From: Lachnospiraceae bacterium UBA3645
GTDB taxonomy: Bacteria > Bacillota > Clostridia > Lachnospirales > Lachnospiraceae
Direction of reading: 5' to 3'
Assembly (NCBI GenBank): GCA_002373555.1
Contig: DFKM01000072.1
Coordinates: forward strand, 1 to 7,825
DNA length: 7,825 nucleotides
How positions within the stretch are numbered: the stretch's first letter is position 1; each line of letters opens with the position of its first letter. The position numbers and the translations under genes were made by a program. Positions 1 through 6,410 of the stretch are shown here, piece after piece. The notes beneath the pieces were generated by a model that worked only from the letters and a program-made list of their open reading frames with translations, was not told the DNA's origin and ran no database searches.

Positions 1-656
1 ATCTCCATCATCGGCCGTCTGCGCAGCCGCAGATAGACATCCTCGTTCACGCCGTCAAAGGACAGAAAAACAATATCCAGTCCCGCCTCTGCAAGTTCTT
101 TCACATAAGCTTCATCCTGCGCCAGCCGCATCCCGTTCGTATTTACCTGCACGAACTTACAGCCGGCAATCTTCGCGAACCGCACGAGTTCCGGCAGATC
201 ATCCCGAAGTGTCGGCTCGCCGCCGGACAGCTGCAGAAACGTTTTCCCGGACACGGTCAGATCGCTGATCCACCCCTTTACTGTTCCGGTGGGCGGATCT
301 TCCTTTCTGCAGGACGGTGCAAAACAGAATTCGCAGTGCATGTTGCAGCGGTCTGTCACTTCCAGCAGTGTACAGCAGGTATCACGCCGATGATCACTGC
401 AGTCCGCAATACCGGGACAGGAGGCACAGTTCCGGCTCTCTTCTTCCGCAACCGCAGGGATCCTGCCTTTCCATTTGTCCGGATCGATATAGCCGCGCCA
501 GAGCGGCGCATAGAACTTCCCGTGCACCGGGCATTTCTTCCCGAGAATGATCCCGTTTCCCTTCCGCATCCGGAGCGCCGGAATCCGCTTCCTGCACACC
601 GGACAGATGCTGTAAGTCTTTTCTGTTTTCCCAGTTTCTTTTTTGATCTCAGGCAT
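1..656 (-). CDS. trsS: Radical SAM protein, TrsS-like, N-terminal 218 residues (3' end beyond window)
   Basis: Reading leftward from the ATG at 656-654, the frame stays open to base 1, so the gene is cut by the window edge. The radical SAM [4Fe-4S]/SAM motif CxxxCxxC is C104, C108, C111 (DRCNMHCEFC), followed by SGGEP at 144-148 and a VNTNG strand end at 171-175, as in the radical SAM barrel. Before the barrel lies a Cys-rich region: CPVC at 18-21, KCPVHG at 41-46, then C77, C80, C86, C94 and C95. This CPxC...CPxHG N-terminus followed by LLEVT resembles, from memory, proteins called radical SAM (seleno)protein TrsS; no in-frame TGA is seen, so this would be a cysteine form. A purine-rich AGAGAG lies 6 nt before the ATG. 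The gene sits 88 bp after the small CxxC gene, in the same direction. Ten of its 18 Arg codons are CGG. Substrate unknown. Radical SAM assignment is firm; the TrsS subfamily is likely. Confidence 0.85.
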   Translation of the reverse strand, partial: MPEIKKETGKTEKTYSICPVCRKRIPALRMRKGNGIILGKKCPVHGKFYAPLWRGYIDPDKWKGRIPAVAEEESRNCASCPGIADCSDHRRDTCCTLLEVTDRCNMHCEFCFAPSCRKEDPPTGTVKGWISDLTVSGKTFLQLSGGEPTLRDDLPELVRFAKIAGCKFVQVNTNGMRLAQDEAYVKELAEAGLDIVFLSFDGVNEDVYLRLRRRPMME

Positions 657-678
657 GACTATCTCTCTTGTTCTCACT

Positions 679-719
679 GACAGCCGCACCAGACAGTCTA
701 TGGCCGAACGCCGGCTGTC
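679..719. repeat. Inverted repeat in the gap before the radical SAM gene
   Basis: GACAGCCG at 679-686 and CGGCTGTC at 712-719 are perfect 8-bp complements with 25 bases between them; AGACAG (691-696) and CTGTCT (715-720) can also pair as an alternative. In minus-strand RNA this would form a hairpin in the 88-nt spacer, about 23 nt upstream of the radical SAM start codon. No T-run follows, so it is not an intrinsic terminator. It could mark mRNA processing or modulate translation, or be chance. Confidence 0.35.
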
Positions 720-744
720 TGTCTTTTCCCGTCCGCCGCTGTGT

Positions 745-993
745 TTACTTGTCCTCGAAGTTCTTCTCTACTTCCGCCATCTTCCCAAGCGCCAGATCCT
801 CCGGGATAAAGACCTCCCTGCAGACCGGGCAGCGCAGGAGCTTCGTATGAAAGCCATGGTCGAAATACTCAAAATACGTCTCTGCCGGCTCCAACGCGAC
901 ACCGCATTTTCTGCAGACAAGCCCCGCATCCGCCTCTACGTCCGGCTTGTAATCCTCCGGGTTCATCTGCGGTTTTTTCATCTCCTCCATCAT
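745..993 (-). CDS. Small two-CxxC redox or zinc-ribbon protein (DVU1557-like)
   Basis: An 82-residue soluble protein with two Cys pairs: CRKC at 27-30 and CPVC at 55-58, about 24 residues apart. This spacing fits a zinc ribbon or a rubredoxin-like metal knuckle. The N-terminus (1-20) is polar and probably disordered; the C-terminus is charged and helical, with no membrane segment. The first ATG overlaps the stop of the flavin/Fe-S gene (bases 990-993, ATGA type), so the two are translationally coupled. GGAGGG inside the end of that gene lies 4 nt before the first ATG and 7 nt before the second, so translation may begin at Met2 (990). By position and cysteine pattern it matches, from memory, the small redox protein encoded next to the Mop partner in Desulfovibrio (DVU1557). 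Metal content and role are unknown; electron shuttle, metal chaperone or scaffold are all possible. Confidence 0.8.
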   Translation of the reverse strand: MMEEMKKPQMNPEDYKPDVEADAGLVCRKCGVALEPAETYFEYFDHGFHTKLLRCPVCREVFIPEDLALGKMAEVEKNFEDK

Positions 994-3230
994 TCGCCCT
1001 CCAGATTCATTCTGTGCGCATAGCCGCCGTGCAGGACCGGCGTACCGCCCGGCACGGGCTCGTACACGGCCCAGTAGGTCATGTTCTGTATCTTTTTATG
1101 TCCGGTCACATAGCCGGTCTCCTTCGATACGATTCCCCGGCCTTCCGCTTCCAGGCTCTCCACGACCTCTTCCATATCGGAGATCAGGATATGCATATCC
1201 GACAGTTTCTTTTCCAGTTCCGGCGAAACAATGAGCTTCACTTCTTCCTTCGTCTCCTCTCCCAGCATATCATTCACAAGGACCAGCCGGTTCTTCCTCC
1301 TTGCCGTGACGGTCGGCGCCGGCCTCGTTTCATCATGGAGGCCGAACAGGATGTCAAACAGATGCACGGATTCTTTATTCTGACCCGCAAAGGTATCTCT
1401 GCAGTTCGCGCAGTAGCAAAGATACGGCAGTTCGGATACGATCGTACGTTCCTGCACCACCCGCTTCGCGTAATCCGGGGCCGCGATCGAATACTGCCCG
1501 CCGAAGCTGCAGCAGTTCGCATACTTCCCGTTCCCGGAGATTTCAGTAAAACCGACCCCGGCCTGTGCCAGGATCTTCCGGACAGTCTCCTGCAGTTCAG
1601 GTTCCTGTCTGCTGGCGCAGGGATCAAAGAGTGCGAATTCTTTTCCTGCAAAGCTGCTTCCGGCGCCTTCCGGCAGCCCCCATTCGAGCATCAGTTCTTC
1701 AATGAATACGCCCGGGATCTCCGGCAGGAATTCCCGGAACATTTTCCGGCAGGTCGGACAGGCAAAGACCAGCTTCGGCTTTCCCAGCTTCTCCCATTTT
1801 TCGCGGAGCACAGCCAGATGCGCTGCATGCTTTTCCCGCTCGACGGCCCATCTTGCCGGCGCGCCGCAGCAGTCGAGAAGCAGCGCTGTATCCGGCGCAT
1901 GTGCGCGCAGCCATTCGAGCGCTTTTTCCACATACGCAGGATCCGATGCCCCTAACTGACAGCCGGGAAAAAAGGCATATTCGCACGTTTCCGCAGGCGC
2001 ATCCGTCAGCGCGCCCGCACCGGAAGCATTGTCCATATCCCGCAGCCAGTAATCGTGGAAGGCCCACGGCATCGCATCGGTATCCTTTAAGCCCCTGTGG
2101 CTCTGCCAGAGGAAATCGCCCATATCGATCCGCTCCGGGCAGACATCTTTGCACAGGCCGCACTGGTCACAGGAAGCGATCCTTCTGGTCGCCCAGCGTC
2201 CGTCATTCGCCAGCGTGCTCGGACGTACGGTAATAAAGGATTCCTCATAGAGTCTGCCGGGCGTCTTCTGCTGAATGCGCATCAGATCGCATTCCCGCAT
2301 GCAGATATCACAGGAACATTTGAGGCATCGTTTTGCCTCCGCAATGATCTCTTCCTTGCTGAAGCCGGCTTCCGGATCGGCAGGATTTACCGGAACGGTC
2401 GCCGCAATATGCGCGGGATCCATCACGATCCGGGTATCCACATCCGCTGCCGGTTCATTCATCAGCTGGATCTTGATATACCGTTCCAGCGCCATGGAGG
2501 CCTTCAGGCCCTGTGCGAGCGCTGTGATCACATCTGCGCCGGTCACGCCGCCGCCGAGGAATACGCCCGGCAGATCGGATGCAAATGCGCCGCCGGGATC
2601 CTGCTGCAGCCCGAAATCCTCTCCACCTGCGCCGGTCGCGACGTAGACGACGTCGAACTGCGCCTTCAGAGCGGCAATATCCGTGATCCTGGTCTGCAGA
2701 TGAATCTCCGGTTCTTCGAACTGGAACTGGTTCTTAAGATCGGCATCAAAGATCTCCGGATCCATCATCGCTCTGGCGGCGCCGCCGAGATGATCCGATG
2801 CCTCGAAGATGCTCACCTGATATTTTTTCTGGCACAGCTTCAGTGCACAGCCAAGCCCGGACAGACCGCCGCCGACGATCGCGGCCGTCTGCGGTTTTGC
2901 AGGCATATTAAAAGCATTCGGCGATTTACGGCGGGTCTGCTTCAATGTGGCCGCCTCCAGCGCACGCATCTGCACTGCGCCGCCGACATGCCGCAGGATA
3001 CAGGAATTCTCACACGGGCCCGGGCAGAGCCTGGATACGATCTCCGGGAAGCCGACGGCGGTCTGATAGCCGCGGTAGACGGCGGAGACACGGCCGGCCG
3101 ACCATTTCGCGATCATATCCTTGATATCCAGATGGAACGGACAGGCGACCAGGCAGAACGGCGGCTCGTCCTGCAGGCATTTTGTCTTCAGAATTTCTCC
3201 GAAGGATTCAAGAAAACGGGTATCTTCCAT
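990..3230 (-). CDS. Flavin/iron-sulfur oxidoreductase with dicluster and two CCG (HdrB-like) domains, probable electron partner of Mop
   Basis: 746 residues, counted from the ATG at 3230. A GltD-like Fe-S domain comes first (C18, C26, C30; C69, C73, C77). An FAD Rossmann motif follows at 118-127 (IVGGGLSGLG) with an acidic residue at E143. A YVATGAG strand (196-202) and GVFLGGGVTGADV (222-234) complete the FAD site. Only about 40 residues separate the first FAD segment from YVATGAG, so the NAD(P)-binding subdomain normal in GltD seems missing. Two ferredoxin-like clusters follow (C302, C305, C307, C310, C314; C354, C357, C360, C364). Next are two CCG domains of heterodisulfide-reductase type (C424, CC454-455, C491/C494; C538, CC573-574, C607/C610). 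Residues 640-746 are an unrecognised tail ending with a TYW...HRM pattern. An alternative ATG at 3263 lacks a ribosome site and abuts the terminator. It overlaps the next gene by 4 bp. Probably cytoplasmic, passing electrons from Mop; the acceptor is unknown. Confidence 0.88.
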   Translation of the reverse strand: MEDTRFLESFGEILKTKCLQDEPPFCLVACPFHLDIKDMIAKWSAGRVSAVYRGYQTAVGFPEIVSRLCPGPCENSCILRHVGGAVQMRALEAATLKQTRRKSPNAFNMPAKPQTAAIVGGGLSGLGCALKLCQKKYQVSIFEASDHLGGAARAMMDPEIFDADLKNQFQFEEPEIHLQTRITDIAALKAQFDVVYVATGAGGEDFGLQQDPGGAFASDLPGVFLGGGVTGADVITALAQGLKASMALERYIKIQLMNEPAADVDTRIVMDPAHIAATVPVNPADPEAGFSKEEIIAEAKRCLKCSCDICMRECDLMRIQQKTPGRLYEESFITVRPSTLANDGRWATRRIASCDQCGLCKDVCPERIDMGDFLWQSHRGLKDTDAMPWAFHDYWLRDMDNASGAGALTDAPAETCEYAFFPGCQLGASDPAYVEKALEWLRAHAPDTALLLDCCGAPARWAVEREKHAAHLAVLREKWEKLGKPKLVFACPTCRKMFREFLPEIPGVFIEELMLEWGLPEGAGSSFAGKEFALFDPCASRQEPELQETVRKILAQAGVGFTEISGNGKYANCCSFGGQYSIAAPDYAKRVVQERTIVSELPYLCYCANCRDTFAGQNKESVHLFDILFGLHDETRPAPTVTARRKNRLVLVNDMLGEETKEEVKLIVSPELEKKLSDMHILISDMEEVVESLEAEGRGIVSKETGYVTGHKKIQNMTYWAVYEPVPGGTPVLHGGYAHRMNLEGE

Positions 3231-3232
3231 AA

Positions 3233-3240
3233 CCTCTCCC
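3233..3240 (-). promoter_or_regulatory. Ribosome binding site deciding the start at 3230
   Basis: On the minus strand GGGAGAGG lies 2 nt before the ATG at 3230, placing its GGGAG core 5 nt upstream. The longer reading from the ATG at 3263 is preceded only by the T-run of the terminator hairpin and has no purine-rich element. The start at 3230 is therefore preferred, making the protein 746 rather than 757 residues. The downstream start also aligns the protein with the beginning of the GltD-like domain. Confidence 0.75.
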
Positions 3241-3267
3241 GGCGCATAGGCGCCGCCCTCCATTTGT

Positions 3268-3294
3268 AAAAACCCGCGGGGAAATCCCCGCGGG
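3268..3294 (-). terminator. Intrinsic terminator or attenuator between mop and the flavin/Fe-S gene
   Basis: A perfect 9-bp GC-rich stem (CCCGCGGGG at 3273-3281 with CCCCGCGGG at 3286-3294) and a 4-base loop are followed on the minus strand by five Ts (3272-3268). It lies 57 bp after the mop stop codon and about 38 bp before the next start codon. It should end or reduce mop transcription. The genes downstream then depend on read-through or on a separate promoter. Confidence 0.88.
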
Positions 3295-3297
3295 TCA

Positions 3298-3326
3298 ATT
3301 GTATCATTATTCCTGCGTTCTCACAA
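3298..3326 (-). promoter_or_regulatory. Candidate sigma-70/sigma-A promoter for the accessory genes
   Basis: On the minus strand TTGTGA (3326-3321) is followed after exactly 17 bases by TACAAT (3303-3298), matching 4/6 and 5/6 of the consensus. Initiation would be expected near 3291, inside the following hairpin. The hairpin would then sit at the extreme 5' end of the new transcript, where it could not act as a normal terminator but could stabilise the RNA. The -35 box overlaps a small hairpin (TGCGTT 3314-3319 / AACGCA 3325-3330). The spacing is good, but such matches occur by chance. Confidence 0.4.
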
Positions 3327-3350
3327 CGCAGCAATTTGGTTGATGCACGA

Positions 3351-6278
3351 TCAGAAAGGTCTCTCCGCTGTCGGATCGTCAAGCGATACATAGTATCCTT
3401 CGTTCTTGTTGAACGGTACGGGGTTCGCCTTGATGTCCTCGAGTCTCTCGTACATATCCGGTCCGAGATAGTACTTCTTCGGTGCCTCGGGCTTCTCGCC
3501 GCGTGCGATCGCGTCCAGACCGGCCTTGATCTTCGCGGGCAGCGCGGGCTGCTCATGAATACGTACGCCTGTCGCGTCATAGATCGCATTCAGGACTGCG
3601 CAGTGCGGGGATGCCTGGAATGCTTCGGAAGCACCGGAGCATCCGAACGGGCCGGACTCGATGGAGTCGTCCATATGGATGACCGTCAGATCATCGGGCG
3701 TATCCTTGATGTAAGGAACGCCGGCACCGAGCATGTTGGCATGCTTCTTCACATCGTCATAATCCTCGGACAGCGCGAAGCCGATACCGTGGGAAATGCC
3801 GGAGTAAGCCTGGCCGTTGACCGCCTGGATGTTGCCGATGCGGCCGATATGGTCCACGCAGGTGAACTTCAGGCAGGTGCACTTGCCGGTCTTCGCATCC
3901 ACTTCCACTTCAGCCATGTTCAGGCAGTAGGTGTAGGCAGGTGAAGGATCACCGATACCGGTGTTGGGATCGGGTCTGCAAAGCTCGGGATCGATGGAGT
4001 TCTCATGTTTTCCGAACCACTTGGTAGGAAGTCCCTCGTCCACCAGTTCCTGGTAGGTACGGAAGGTACCGTCTTCCTTGCGCATGGTATCCATCATCTT
4101 GTTCGCGGCAATGATCGTTGCCAGACCGCTCATGTAGAAGGAACGGGAAGCGCCGGCCATACCGGAATCCGGGCAGAGCTTGGTATCGTTCTGTACCAGC
4201 TGCACATCTTCGGGCTTCAGCTTCATCTCCTTCAGTGCCTGCAGCGTGACCATCAGGGAACCGACGGAACCGCCCTGGCCCATGGTATGCCAGGTATCAT
4301 ACTTCCAGATCTTGCCGTCTTCCTTGATCTCCAGCGCTACCTCGGAGGAGTCATTCTCACCCTCGGTAACATTGAAGCCGCCCCAGGAAATGCCGACGCC
4401 GCGCATCTTTTCGGGCGTGGATTCTGCCTTGGCTCTCTTCTTCGCCTCCTCATACAGCGGACGCATGGTATCCATCATGGCTTCCATGGGATACTGCTTG
4501 AACGGATAGCTGTTGATATTGGTCTCGCCGGGACGGGCGATATTCTTATATCTGAATTCGAACGGATCCATGCCCAGCTCTTCCGCCATCATATCCATCA
4601 GCGGCTCGGAAAGCGTGTAGGCCTGCGGAGAACCGTAGGAACGATAGGCTGTTCCGAAGGCATGGTTGACATTGGCCACGCGGACAAGACCTGCAGCGTT
4701 CGGCACATAGTAAGGCCAGAAGGTGAAACGTGCGGGCTTGGTCATGACATCGTCGCCGCCCCAGGAATAAGCGCCGTGGTCCATACCGACATCGAACTCG
4801 GCAGCAATGATGCGGCCGTCTTCATCACAGGCCAGACGTCCGTTCGAGTAGGACGGGCATCTCTTGCCGGAGAAGTGCTGATGCTCTTCATAGGACATGG
4901 ACAGGGATACGGGCTCGCCGGTGACTGCCACGCAGGTCGCGACAAGCGCTACGTCTCCGCCGTTCGTGGACCATCCGAAGGATGCGCCGGTCGGGTTCAT
5001 GATGATGCGGTATTTCTCCTTCGGGATGCCCAGGCAGGCGCTGCCGATACGGCCTCTGGAGGAGAAGGTACACTGGGACTTGCACTGGATGTTCATCATG
5101 CCGTCCTCAGCCCAGTAAGCCTGCAGTACGCAGCCTTCGATCGAAAGATGCGGTTCGCGGGTCGAATGGAAGCTGCCCTCCACGACATGCGGCGCATTGT
5201 CGATCATCTCTCTGACCTTTTCCGGATCCTCGAGACCGGCCCCCTTGAAGACGGGCTGCTCGCAGAAAATGTTGTCTGTATCTTCATGGATGCGCATGGC
5301 ATCAGGCATAACGGCATCCAGATAGCTGGTGTATTCGGGAAGCTTCTCATAGTCCATGGTGACCTTCGCGGCAGCGGCGCGTGCTTCCTTATTGGAGCGT
5401 GCGACGACCAGCGCGATGATATCGCCGTAACGGAAGATTTTCTCATCCTGCAGCACTTTACGGGAAGGCTTCAGGACGGTGCTTCTCTCATGGAACTGTC
5501 CCTCACCCATCATGTTGGTTCCGCCGATGGCATAGATATCCTTGGCAGTGATGACCTTCACGACGCCGGGCATTTTCTCGGCTTCTTCGGTATGGATCGC
5601 AAGGATCTTTGCGTGATGGGCAACTCTGGGCTGTACGACAGCAGCGAACAGGGTGCCTTCGGGCATCTTCATGGCCTGGTCATCACCATAGTCGGTAAGA
5701 CCGGTGACCTTGCCGAGCGCATCGGGACGGACAAGCGGCGTGCCGAGATAATCATAATCTTCGGGTGCCTTGTACATGATATCTTCGATCTTGCACTCGC
5801 CGCGCATGACCTTCGCAGCAGCCATAACGGCATCCACGATCTGCTTGTAACCGGTGCAGCGGCAGACGTTTCTGGTCTTCTGGAACCAGTCACGGACCTG
5901 TTCACGGGTGGGATCAGGATTCTCCTGCAGCAGCTGGTAAGCGGAAACGATGAATCCCGGTACGCAGAAGCCGCACTGTACGGCGCCGCAGTGCATCCAT
6001 GCAACCTGCAGGGGATGCAGATGCTGGGGCGTGCCGATGCCCTCGATCGTGGTGATGTGGGCATACTCGGGAACGGCCGTGATCTTTCTGGTGCAGGAAC
6101 GGATCACTTTTCCGTCCAGGATAACGGAACATGAACCGCAGACGCCGGTGCCGCAGCCGACCTTTACGCCGGTCAGGCCGAGACGGCGCAGGACATCAGA
6201 AAGCTTGTCATTCTCGGGATCGCACATGAAGACGCGCTCCACGCCGTTGATGTTCAGGAACATTTTCCTAAGAATCAT
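3351..6278 (-). CDS. mop: Mop-type molybdenum aldehyde oxidoreductase (xanthine oxidase family, single chain)
   Basis: 975 residues. A plant-type [2Fe-2S] domain occupies about 1-80, with ligands C42, C47, C50 and C62. An all-helical second [2Fe-2S] domain follows with C102, C105 (QCGFC), C139 and C141 (CRC). After a linker at about 160-180, the Mo-pterin domains begin (GTPLVRPDALGKVTG near 179). Pterin-contacting motifs include MGQGG at 666-670 and AYRSYGSPQ at 544-552; E885 in GASE is in the place of the catalytic glutamate. No FAD domain is present between Fe-S and Mo regions, as in Desulfovibrio Mop (about 907 residues), so electrons must leave to another protein, probably the flavin/CCG protein downstream. 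The likely reaction is hydroxylation of an aldehyde to an acid in the cytoplasm; a purine or N-heterocycle substrate is not excluded. An ideal AAGGAGG lies 8 nt before the ATG. Arg codons are almost all CGT, CGC or AGA, suggesting high expression. Confidence 0.9.
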   Translation of the reverse strand: MILRKMFLNINGVERVFMCDPENDKLSDVLRRLGLTGVKVGCGTGVCGSCSVILDGKVIRSCTRKITAVPEYAHITTIEGIGTPQHLHPLQVAWMHCGAVQCGFCVPGFIVSAYQLLQENPDPTREQVRDWFQKTRNVCRCTGYKQIVDAVMAAAKVMRGECKIEDIMYKAPEDYDYLGTPLVRPDALGKVTGLTDYGDDQAMKMPEGTLFAAVVQPRVAHHAKILAIHTEEAEKMPGVVKVITAKDIYAIGGTNMMGEGQFHERSTVLKPSRKVLQDEKIFRYGDIIALVVARSNKEARAAAAKVTMDYEKLPEYTSYLDAVMPDAMRIHEDTDNIFCEQPVFKGAGLEDPEKVREMIDNAPHVVEGSFHSTREPHLSIEGCVLQAYWAEDGMMNIQCKSQCTFSSRGRIGSACLGIPKEKYRIIMNPTGASFGWSTNGGDVALVATCVAVTGEPVSLSMSYEEHQHFSGKRCPSYSNGRLACDEDGRIIAAEFDVGMDHGAYSWGGDDVMTKPARFTFWPYYVPNAAGLVRVANVNHAFGTAYRSYGSPQAYTLSEPLMDMMAEELGMDPFEFRYKNIARPGETNINSYPFKQYPMEAMMDTMRPLYEEAKKRAKAESTPEKMRGVGISWGGFNVTEGENDSSEVALEIKEDGKIWKYDTWHTMGQGGSVGSLMVTLQALKEMKLKPEDVQLVQNDTKLCPDSGMAGASRSFYMSGLATIIAANKMMDTMRKEDGTFRTYQELVDEGLPTKWFGKHENSIDPELCRPDPNTGIGDPSPAYTYCLNMAEVEVDAKTGKCTCLKFTCVDHIGRIGNIQAVNGQAYSGISHGIGFALSEDYDDVKKHANMLGAGVPYIKDTPDDLTVIHMDDSIESGPFGCSGASEAFQASPHCAVLNAIYDATGVRIHEQPALPAKIKAGLDAIARGEKPEAPKKYYLGPDMYERLEDIKANPVPFNKNEGYYVSLDDPTAERPF

Positions 6279-6286
6279 GAGACTAT

Positions 6287-6293
6287 CCTCCTT
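6287..6293 (-). promoter_or_regulatory. Strong ribosome binding site of mop
   Basis: AAGGAGG on the minus strand lies 8 nt before the ATG at 6278. It is a full match to the anti-Shine-Dalgarno core and fixes this start. An in-frame Met6 lies close by but has no comparable site. The strength of the site agrees with the gene's highly biased codon use. Confidence 0.9.
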
Positions 6294-6334
6294 GTGAAAT
6301 ATGTTTCATCTTGATATAAATAAACGGGCCGAAT

Positions 6335-6399
6335 CGGAAGGAATAAATTCACTATATGTGAATCAACCGCTGCGTAAAACAGGCATCCTTCCGGTTGAT
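6335..6399 (-). promoter_or_regulatory. Potentially structured 5' leader of mop
   Basis: Within the predicted mop leader three pairings are possible. Stem A joins 6399-6392 (AUCAACCG) with 6369-6362 (CGGUUGAU), 8 bp, extendable by CUG/CAG across a bulge. Stem B joins 6393-6386 (CGGAAGGA) with 6342-6335 (UCCUUCCG), 8 bp. Stem C is the 17-base palindrome at 6363-6347. A and B share two bases, so they compete in part; B could enclose C. Such alternatives are typical of riboswitches or attenuators. I could not match it to the molybdenum-cofactor (Moco) riboswitch consensus by eye, so the identity is open. Confidence 0.4.
6347..6363. repeat. 17-bp palindrome, candidate operator or RNA hairpin
   Basis: ATTCAC (6347-6352), TATAT, GTGAAT (6358-6363): perfect 6-bp arms around a 5-base AT spacer. 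It would lie about 40-57 nt downstream of the predicted transcription start. Such symmetry suits a dimeric repressor, or a short hairpin in the leader. It is not the TGTGA-N6-TCACA form of CRP/FNR sites. Confidence 0.5.
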
Positions 6400-6410
6400 A
6401 TACATATATA

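Noticed and set aside
679..719. Intrinsic terminator between the small CxxC gene and the radical SAM gene
   Set aside because: The inverted repeat has a long loop and no T-run on either strand, so it was recorded only as a repeat.
317..1023. Plus-strand frames at 317-550, 336-680 and 643-1023
   Set aside because: They lie opposite the radical SAM gene and the small CxxC gene, whose motifs are unambiguous on the minus strand; the translations look random.
1014..1955. Plus-strand open frame (313 codons) opposite the 3' half of the flavin/CCG gene
   Set aside because: Same reason: antisense shadow, no recognisable fold and no ribosome site.
3231..3263. Start of the flavin/CCG gene at the ATG at 3263
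   Set aside because: No ribosome site, and the sequence just upstream is the terminator T-run; the ATG at 3230 has GGGAGAGG in front.
2097..3269. Plus-strand open frame (390 codons) opposite the flavin/CCG gene
   Set aside because: Arg/His/Cys-rich mirror of a well-supported gene with all its cysteine motifs on the other strand; no initiation signal or domain.
4005..6134. Long open frame (709 codons) on the plus strand opposite mop
   Set aside because: It is antisense to a clear Mop gene, has a His/Gly/Leu-rich composition without recognisable motifs and no ribosome binding site. Long antisense frames are expected where the real gene has strongly biased codons.
6350..6405. Possible leader peptides in the mop 5' region (17 codons from the ATG at 6405, and 7 codons from the ATG at 6387)
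   Set aside because: The first begins right at the predicted transcription start with no ribosome site; the second has its purine tract directly abutting the ATG. Neither has runs of regulatory codons. A leaderless peptide cannot be wholly excluded.
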